DNA of 64,000 nt, from NCBI RefSeq assembly GCF_023734775.1, contig NZ_AP025732.1, positions 3,354,501 through 3,418,500 of the forward strand, written 5' to 3'. The position numbers and the translations under genes are program-made. Under the pieces are notes generated by a model that was given only the letters and a program-made list of their open reading frames with translations, was not told the origin of the DNA and searched no databases. Source of the stretch: Nostoc cf. commune SO-36 (GTDB taxonomy: Bacteria; Cyanobacteriota; Cyanobacteriia; Cyanobacteriales; Nostocaceae). Of the stretch, positions 58,101 through 64,000 are shown piece after piece (the first letter of the stretch is position 1; every line of letters begins with the position of its first letter).

Positions 58101-58464
58101 TGGTAGTTTAGCGCCGATTAACTCAACGCCGTACTTTTCCAACACGCCATTTTTGGCTAAAGCAACGGCGAGGTTGAGGGCGGTTTGTCCTCCCATGGTT
58201 GGTAGTAACGCATCAGGGCGTTCTTTCTCAATGACTTTTTCGACTAATTCTGGAGTAATCGGCTCAATGTAAGTGGCGATCGGCCGTTTCCGGGTCGGTC
58301 ATAATGGTTGCCGGGTTGGAGTTGACCAGGATGACTTGGTAACCTTCTTCTTTCAGCGCTTTGCAGGCCTGCGTACCGGAGTAATCGAATTCAGATGCTT
58401 GTCCGATCACAATTGGGCCAGAGCCTAACAGTAGAATCTTCCGGAGGTCATCACGGCGGGGCAT
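55197..58464 (-). CDS. carB: Carbamoyl-phosphate synthase large subunit, four frameshifts
   Basis: CarB makes carbamoyl phosphate from bicarbonate, ammonia and two ATP for arginine and pyrimidine synthesis. The start at 58464 ([20 protein letters not shown]) and stop at 55197 enclose about 1088 residues. Hallmarks in order: [57 protein letters not shown], the second half with [20 protein letters not shown], the restored [20 protein letters not shown], and the C-terminal MGS-like domain ([20 protein letters not shown]). Four frame breaks, each cured by deleting one base, lie near 58274, 58057, 56650 and 56244. Both ATP-grasp halves are otherwise intact, so the gene is very probably functional in the organism. 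Confidence 0.93.
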
Positions 58465-58990
58465 AGTAGTTGCCTTGGAATACGAGAATACAAATCCTGA
58501 TTATTTTAAGGGTCTTTACCCCCTCTCGTACTTTTTATTATTAAGTTTTCTAAGTTTGATGACAGAGAGGGGAGTGGAAGCTGGGGATTGGGGGCTAGGG
58601 GAGCAGGAAATGAATAATAATTTCTAACTCCTAACTACCATTGACTATTTTGTATTTCTAATTTTATTTAATTGTGATACTCAAATTTATAAAGCTTTTG
58701 CAAATTTTTACTATTTAAGCTGATGACAGCTTACAACAAATGATCATTTATTTTGGACTATATCTGTCTGCTTATTTAGCACACAACAAATTCTTTAGAT
58801 AAGAATCTATCTTAATTAGCTTATTGCTAAATATGTTCAACGTTAAATATTATGTAAATATGTTTACTTTAAATTAAAAATGGCAGAGATATAGGGATAC
58901 CATTCTCTGCCATTTTTTATAATATTTTAAGAGTTAGTGCTGTCAACTTTTTCTTTCAGTCTAGGTAGACAAATCTAGATTATGAGAGTT
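58465..58990. other. Intergenic, AT-rich, with a terminator
   Basis: Contains a G-rich simple-repeat stretch (about 58565-58610), AT-rich DNA and the hairpin at 58876-58917. Confidence 0.55.
58876..58917. terminator. Bidirectional terminator, downstream of dps
   Basis: Arms AAAAATGGCAGAGA (58876-58889) and TCTCTGCCATTTTT (58904-58917), 14-bp stem, with T tracts in both orientations; 75 bp past the dps stop. Confidence 0.75.
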
Positions 58991-59545
58991 TTAGCTTTGA
59001 GCAGCTTGGACAAACCCTAAAGTTAAGCTGTCTTTAGCGAGGAAGTGAGATAAATGATATGCACGTTCCTCAGTTTTCAACAAAATCTTTTCGTACAGAT
59101 AGCGTGTACCCCGATCGCCTAAACTCTCTGCCTGAGCAGCTTGACGACGAATTACGCCAATGATTGCTTGTTCGGCAGCTAGGTCATTTTCCACCATTTG
59201 GCGAGAGGAATATACACCTTCAGATTCTTGTTCAAAGCAGGTTAATTCTGCTAACTTGCTGAAGGTCGCTACTGGCACGCCACCCAGTCCATCCAAACGT
59301 TCTCCAATTTCATGAACGTGGTCTTGTACTTGGTTGTAGCTTGCGTTAAAAAACTCATGCAGAGAGTAAAATTCTGAGCCTTCAACTACAAAATGATGCT
59401 TTTGGTACTGCAAGTATAGTGCCTGGAAACTAGCCAATACAACGTTAAATCCTTCTGTCACTGGAGCAGTTACGCTGTGATCCAACAACACAGGGTTGTC
59501 ATATACATTACCAAAATTCCGTAACAAAGTTTGTGTTTCAGACAT
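58991..59545 (-). CDS. dps: Dps ferritin-like protein, probable His-type ferroxidase
   Basis: A 184-residue protein of the DNA-protection-during-starvation family, which stores iron and removes peroxide as 12-mers. The core reads [40 protein letters not shown] and [20 protein letters not shown]. In canonical Dps the position four residues before the ferroxidase Glu is Asp; here it is His (HEIGE), the pattern of the His-type ferroxidase centre described for Nostoc Dps4. The C-terminus ([17 protein letters not shown]) is short and not basic, so DNA binding may be weak. Confidence 0.9.
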   Translation of the reverse strand: MSETQTLLRNFGNVYDNPVLLDHSVTAPVTEGFNVVLASFQALYLQYQKHHFVVEGSEFYSLHEFFNASYNQVQDHVHEIGERLDGLGGVPVATFSKLAELTCFEQESEGVYSSRQMVENDLAAEQAIIGVIRRQAAQAESLGDRGTRYLYEKILLKTEERAYHLSHFLAKDSLTLGFVQAAQS

Positions 59546-59987
59546 TGCGTTCCTCTCTTTTTAACAGTTATAGATTTTAACTGCTTATTCCTTACATATT
59601 AACATTTTAATAAGAAGAGCAAGCCAATTCGCCATCACAATATTTTGTATTTTTGCTTACTAAAAATCTCAGTTTTATTGTTTGCTGGATGATGGCACGC
59701 TCATCAAGTTGCATAAAATTCTCATTATTATTGACATACCAGCTTAAATGTGTATATTTCCCAATAGCAGCAGGGAAAGAAAATAAAATTTTCTCTTCTT
59801 TGTCTTCCTACATCGCTCTTTCAACATGGGATAGCTGCAAAAAGTTGATTTTTTTCCAAAATTATTGAGAATTGTTTGCACTTAAGGTATGCTGGTTTTA
59901 AGAGGTTAAACTCTTCAGACTTTCAAAAAGCAGAGAGTTAAATGGCAGTAGTTACTGCAAGTTTGTTGCACTTTGAGGGCAATTCTC
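59546..59987. other. Divergent promoter interval
   Basis: About 440 bp between dps (leftward) and the small rightward gene; AT-rich. A 71-codon frame at 59653-59868 is rejected as spurious. No specific binding site identified. Confidence 0.5.
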
Positions 59988-60245
59988 TTGAAATCGTTTA
60001 GTTCAGAAATAGAAAGCAACCACCTTGTAGAGGTGAATTGGGCAGATCGCTGGCAAGTCTATCAACGCCTAAAGGAGTTAGACATTCCCTGTAGTTGTAC
60101 AGCTAACCAGCCATTACAAGTTGAAATTGACTCTCCTATGACGGTTGTTCAACTTTGGAGTGTGATACGGCGATTTACAGCCTCTCGTCAAGACCAGATT
60201 TGGACTCTTGAGTGCTGCTGGAAAAGTCGCTACCAAAAGTTCTAA
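59988..60245 (+). CDS. Asr1405/Asl0597 family small protein
   Basis: An 85-residue soluble protein (MKSFSSEIESNHLVEVNWAD at the start, RWQVYQRLKELDIPC, then PMTVVQLWSVIRRFTASRQD and a Cys-containing end). It resembles the Asr1405/Asl0597 family of Nostocales, function unknown. Start is TTG at 59988 with GAGGG upstream; a TTG at 59973 is the alternative. Confidence 0.7.
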   Translation: MKSFSSEIESNHLVEVNWADRWQVYQRLKELDIPCSCTANQPLQVEIDSPMTVVQLWSVIRRFTASRQDQIWTLECCWKSRYQKF

Positions 60246-60323
60246 TCTACGATCGCCAGTCTTAACCCTGGTGTCGAAAATATCAGAGTAGATAACTTGT
60301 ATTAGTTAAAAGGAGGTTAAAAA

Positions 60324-60993
60324 ATGGGTGCATCTGAGAATATGGAAGTATCGGAATTTTGCCTTGAGGGCAGATTTATAGATTTTGTTATTAAAGATGG
60401 CTATAAGCTCAAAGGTTTGCTGCTAGGTACTCACGAGGGTGAATGCTACGTTAAACTTGCTAAACATTTACGGGCTGCTTTTGATTTGCGGCTACCAGCA
60501 GGTACTTTGCTACAAGTTGTTGGTTTATAAAGAATACGATATAAAAAAAGACAAAGTTACATTGAAAGCTGAACGTGTAATGGCGGCGCGTTCGGAAATG
60601 GCGACAGTTCAAACGATCGCAGCACTACAAGAACCCCCATCTATTGATAATGTCAAGGTAAAACCAGCTAAGACTAAGGCCACGATTTTGGTGTGTCAAA
60701 AGTCTGATTGTATGAAACGCGGTGGTAAAGCACTTTGTCAGGCGTTAGAGGCGGCTTTAAGCGATCGCGGTTTAGAAGACCAAGTTACAATCAAGGGCAC
60801 TGGTTGTATGAAGAACTGTAAAGCTGGGCCAAACTTAGTAATGCCAGATAAAACGCGCCATAGTCGAATTCAAGCTGCACAGGTTCCAGCCTTGATGAAT
60901 CAGCATTTTGGCGACAAGAGTTCGTCAGTGCAGCCTGAAAATTTAAGGGAAATTACGATATCTAATGGCAAACTTTGGAGAAGTAATTCATAA
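60324..60993 (+). CDS. (2Fe-2S) ferredoxin-like protein, one frameshift
   Basis: A protein of about 222 residues. The N-terminal part (MGASENMEVSEFCLEGRFID, FVIKDGYKLKGLLLGTHEGE) is a small beta-rich domain. After one extra T near 60525 (GGTTTATAAAG for GGTTATAAAG) it continues YKEYDIKKDKVTLKAERVMA and then a thioredoxin-like 2Fe-2S domain with Cys ligands in LVCQKSDCMKRGGKALCQAL and GTGCMKNCKAGPNLVMPD. Such domains bind a cluster as in NADH dehydrogenase NuoE-like folds. A strong AAGGAGG precedes the ATG. Partners unknown. Confidence 0.85.
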
Positions 60994-61351
60994 AATCTTG
61001 ACATTTCAATGAGAAAGCTTAATAATATCTTCTCAAGTGTGTTCCATTATTAATACTCGGCATTAGACTTTTGCCAAGTATTTGCAAGAGTGTCAAGTTA
61101 AGCGATCGCCTACGATTTGTCATGAGCAAGGCAAAGTAGTAGTAGCGATCGCTTAATATTTGTAGGCAATTGGGTTAAGCGAGAGCATGCCATGAGCAAC
61201 CTGTTTTGGCGAAAGTACCAGATATTTAACCGGAATCTTATGATCGCTTACCTACAGCCTAACAACACAGTACAGGGTCTTTACCTTCCTTTAATAGGGG
61301 TAATTATACTATTTGTTTACTCTCTGGCGGTAGTTGCTTGATGGACTGGTG
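60994..61351. other. Intergenic with degenerate TTAAGCGATCGCC repeats
   Basis: Contains three related stretches of the type TTAAGCGAnnGCnTnn...GTCATGAGC (near 61102, 61138 and 61175), with a fourth near 61973. No gene seen. Confidence 0.5.
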
Positions 61352-61622
61352 CTAACTCTCATCTTTATAAATGTCTCTACGATGTCCTACTTTAATTACA
61401 GTTACGAGTCAAAACATTATCAACTACTTCATAAATAACTCGATAATCTCCTACTGCGAAGACGATAGGAGTTATCATCACCTTGTAATTTTTTTACCCC
61501 GTTTGGACGAGGTTCTATTGCCAAGTCGTTGATTTGAGTTTGTATGCGCTCTTGTACGTCTAGAGGTAGTTTCCGCGAAACTGCTTTTTCGCACCCTTGG
61601 AAAATTTAACTTCGTAACTCAC
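61352..61622 (-). pseudogene. RelE/ParE family toxin, multiply frameshifted
   Basis: Start GTG 61622 (MSYEVKFSKGAKKQFR) and stop TAG 61352 enclose a RelE-fold toxin whose restored C-terminal part reads LPLDVQERIQTQINDLAIEP, RPNGVKKLQGDDNSYRLR, VGDYRVIYEVVDNVLT and VTVIKVGHRRDIYKDES. At least three indels interrupt it: about 61573 (GG duplicated or one base lost), about 61459 (extra A) and about 61403 (extra C). RelE toxins cut mRNA on the ribosome. It overlaps the antitoxin remnant at GTGA/TGA. Confidence 0.7.
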
Positions 61623-61860
61623 GCAACATCCTTGTTTATTTCGTTTCTGATTTCGTTTTGAATTTCATCCCAAGACACAGTGCCATTAATGCGTATATCT
61701 TCTCTAGTCTTCTTTAATGGCTTTTAAGTCTTCTTCGTCGTCTATATCATCGATTCTTTTTAAGAGTGTATAAATTTCATCTAAAGTACTGTCATAAAGC
61801 TTGATGTAGCAGTACGTTGATATCTTTTATTAACTCTTCTCTTTCGTTTGTTGATTTCAT
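61619..61860 (-). pseudogene. Antitoxin remnant partnered with the RelE-type toxin
   Basis: Start ATG 61860 (MKSTNEREELIKDIN); the frame then moves through LYDSTLDEIYTLLKRIDDID and, in another frame, TREDIRINGTVSWDEIQNEI ending NEINKDVA at TGA 61619. At least two frame breaks. Helical, acidic composition and overlap with the toxin start support an antitoxin role. Confidence 0.6.
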
Positions 61861-62019
61861 TTTTAATTATCTAAGCGTGGTTTTACTTTCTCTGCCACCA
61901 TCTCTATGGTAGAGTGTCGCGCTTTGTCATAAACGAGGCAAATTTCTTTAACATCTCTATGCAATTGAATTAAGCGACCGCCTACACATTGTCATCAAAC
62001 AGACATAATGTAAAGCTTA

Positions 62020-62043
62020 GGCGTAGCCCAACCCAGGCATCGC
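62020..62043 (+). repeat. 24-bp dispersed repeat, copy 6
   Basis: Matches GGCGTAGCCCnnCnnAGnCATCGC, 48 bp before the 3' end of the NACHT-pentapeptide gene. Confidence 0.7.
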
Positions 62044-62091
62044 TTTATAGTTTCTACCTAATTAGGTTGAGCGATCACTTATCGTTTGTAA

Positions 62092-64000
62092 TTAGAAGGG
62101 TATATCTTCTGAAGCTGAATCTTCATTTAAGTCTTCTAAATCTTCGCGCTCAAGATTTGCCCCTTCAAGATTCGCCCCTTCAGGATTCGCCCCTTCAAGA
62201 TTCGCCCCTTCATGATTCGCCCCTTCAAAATTCGCCCCTTCAAGATTCGCCCCTTCAAGATTCGCCCCTTCAAGATTCGCCCTTTGAAGATTCGCCCTTT
62301 GAAGATTCGCCTCTTCAAGATTCGCCCCTTCAAGATTCGCTCCTTCAAGATTCGCCCTTTGAAGATTCGCCCTTTGAAGATTCGCCCTTTGAAGATTCGC
62401 CCCTTCAAGATTCGCCCTTTGAAGATTCGCCTCTACAAGATTTGCCTGTTCCAGATTTGCCTGTTCCAGATTTGCCCCTTCAAGATTTGACTTTAAAACA
62501 CTTGCTCGTTCAAGATTTGATCGTTCAAGATTCGCCTCGAAAAGATCTTTGAAGATAAGAATGCTGCCCTGTAAATTTAAAAAACTGAGACACTTTATAG
62601 CAAGTGCAATCTTTTCTACTGGTCTTTGTGCTTGAATTCTGGAAATCCAAGCACCACAGCTTTCTGAAGTATGCCATTTAATTTTGCATAAAGCATTCGT
62701 CAATTTAGTACAGCTATTTAAGACAGCCAACAATGCTTCTTCTGCATTACAAGCTTGTCTATTCTCTTCTTGAAAATCAGGTCTGGGAGTCAAGCGTTCC
62801 ATCGGCATTCCATGACGCAACATAAAACTAATTAGATTGCATAATGTCTGCTGCCAATTGCTAACATCTGATGGATTCTGTAAACCCATTTCATCCGCAA
62901 CAAACTTAAAAAGGTATTCATCCATAGGGGATGCACCGCACAGAATTGCCCACCTTGTTAAAGCTTCGCGCTCATCCCATCCTTCATCTGGATCATCCTG
63001 GCGATCCTTCAGCTTTTTATGAATCAGTTTAACTTCTCGTACAATACGTTTTGCTGTCAAATATTCACCAAAACTTTTGTGAGTAAATTCAAACGTTTTT
63101 TCCTGTTCTTTAACTCCGCTCTCACGAAAATAAAAGGCAGTCAAAAGACGAGTTACGCCTAATTTTGCACTTTCTTGAAACTTCTCTAAAAGAGTTTTTA
63201 AACTACTGTGTTCACAATGGGCTTCAATCTCTCTGACTGTTGTTGTTCGTCCATCTCCATGCCAGGAAGCTAAAGCAATTTCTTCGAGGATGCGAACAAA
63301 GTCTTTTTCCTCAATTCCACGAATAGCCGGATGTTGATAACCAGCCCAACCGCGCTGATAAACTGCTGTGAGCAAATTTGCATAAATTGCATTTAGGTTG
63401 CCGTCTGTAGGAAATTTCTTTTGCTGGTCAAAACTCAATGCTACCAGGTAATTCAGCAAGGGTTGGGCAGTAATTTCTGTCAGATTATCTTGGTTTAACT
63501 CTTCTGGTAAGCAATCATATCCCCGTCCGCTAGCATTGCCGTATTTCTGCCACCAAATCTGACGTTGATCTTGCTGCAATAAGTTTTGGTCATCAATGTA
63601 ATTCTCTTTCTCATCTTCGTCTAACAAAATAAGGCAAGATATGCAAGATTTGCTGTGGTTGGCGAAAGTCGCTACTATTTGCTTGCACTACTAATTCTCG
63701 ACCACTAATTAATACTTGTAAGCAAGTTTCACGGACATTAAACCGCTCTACCTTCCTTTGAACTTCACGCACAAATTGTTGAGCGATCTCAGTGGCAATT
63801 TTGCCCTGCATAGCAAGCTCATCTAAACCATCGAAGATAATCAGTAAGCGGGAATCAGCCTTTTCTTTATCTAGGGGATTATGTTTGAGAAAACCATCGT
63901 CTCGCACAAACTTACTAACTGCATCAATTAAATCATCCGAGGGTTCAAAATGGTGCAAAGGAATAAATAAAACCGGAATTTTACCTTTTTCTGCTTGGTT
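62092..64000 (-). CDS. NACHT-domain protein with pentapeptide-repeat C-terminus, partial, one frameshift
   Basis: The right edge cuts the gene: only the part after the Walker A region is in the window. Visible are Walker B (SRLLIIFDGLDEL), a helical winged region (LPEELNQDNLTEITAQPLLN, YQHPAIRGIEEKDFVRILEE, KTFEFTHKSFGEYLTAKRIV typical of NACHT STAND ATPases) and, from about 62540 leftward, some 30 pentapeptide repeats A(N)LxxAN ending GANLEREDLEDLNEDSAS. One extra T near 63624 breaks the frame (restored PYFVDEDEKE). STAND proteins with repeat sensors are often anti-phage effectors or regulators; no effector domain is visible in the part seen. Confidence 0.83.
62150..62540 (-). repeat. 15-bp tandem repeat coding pentapeptides
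   Basis: About 25 copies of GAAGATTCGCCCCTT-type 15-bp units (plus strand), each encoding one pentapeptide on the minus strand. Three frames remain open over the array because 15 is a multiple of 3, which explains mirrored spurious frames on the plus strand. Confidence 0.9.

Noticed and set aside
62136..62552. Repetitive proteins on the plus strand (IRPFK- and DSPLQ-type repeats) and on a second minus frame
   Set aside because: Shadows of the 15-bp pentapeptide-coding array; the minus frame ANLEG joins an upstream NACHT domain and is the real one.
1..64000. Insertion sequence or prophage
   Set aside because: No transposase, integrase or phage structural gene was recognised; the mobile-like DNA here consists of very short non-coding repeats.

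Overview
The window comes from a filamentous, heterocyst-type cyanobacterium (Nostocales, Nostoc-like). Clade markers are sasA (circadian output kinase with a KaiB-like domain), rpaB, nblB, a CRR7-like protein of the photosynthetic NDH-1 complex, a CCB-type cytochrome b6 assembly factor, cyanobacterial DUF families (DUF2854, DUF3493, DUF760, DUF1400), PEP-CTERM proteins, WD40-linked Ser/Thr kinases, many HIP1 octamers (GCGATCGC), STRR-type heptamer arrays and many short dispersed palindromes. No rRNA, CRISPR array, prophage or intact transposase was seen; one tRNA-Thr(CGU) is present.

Layout. 0-10 kb: a decayed small secreted-protein gene, ppk1, a lone receiver, DUF2854, CRR7, a receiver-GGDEF protein and sasA. 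10-16 kb: an SLH lipoprotein, a GDSL esterase with PEP-CTERM tail, an M42 peptidase. 15.7-21.5 kb (accessory): a broken TPR-CHAT caspase-like gene with ten 138-bp repeats, a MazF-type toxin-antitoxin pair, a 21-bp minisatellite, tRNA-Thr. 21.5-26 kb: DUF3493, a DUF1565-SLH envelope protein, a DUF1400 protein. 26-32 kb: the rimP-nusA-ylxR-infB translation/transcription cluster, leftward. 32-41 kb: membrane protein, peptidoglycan-binding protein with a Pro-Thr tail, Clp-fold protease, two Ser/Thr kinases flanking a heme-binding HAMP protein. 41-44 kb (accessory): HNH endonuclease, Uma2 proteins, a HicB/HicA pair with a chimeric toxin. 44-53 kb: radA/rpaB divergent pair, cytochrome b6 assembly protein, M48 peptidase, DUF456, PEP-CTERM protein, nblB, CBS protein, mutT, DUF760. 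53-61 kb: group 2 sigma factor, carB, a Dps with a probable His-type ferroxidase centre, a 2Fe-2S ferredoxin-like protein. 61-64 kb (accessory): a decayed RelE-type pair and a NACHT-pentapeptide-repeat protein running off the right edge.

The dominant oddity is the number of frameshifts in genes that should be essential or highly conserved (ppk1, infB x3, nusA, carB x4, nblB, the ferredoxin-like gene and others). Nearly all are repaired by removing one base, so they are single-base insertions, often beside CGATCG-like sequence. This pattern looks more like uncorrected sequencing or assembly error than gene decay, and it should temper every 'pseudogene' call here. The most interesting real structures are a nested mobile-repeat insertion (33.8 kb, with the empty element at 22.0 kb), a HicA chimera whose breakpoint sits on a HIP1 octamer (42.58 kb), an HNH/Uma2 junction (41.65 kb), a 24-bp dispersed repeat family, a 21-bp minisatellite whose variation is mostly silent in one frame, and a heptamer array that forms a ladder of TAATG overlaps ending exactly at a start codon (46.62 kb).
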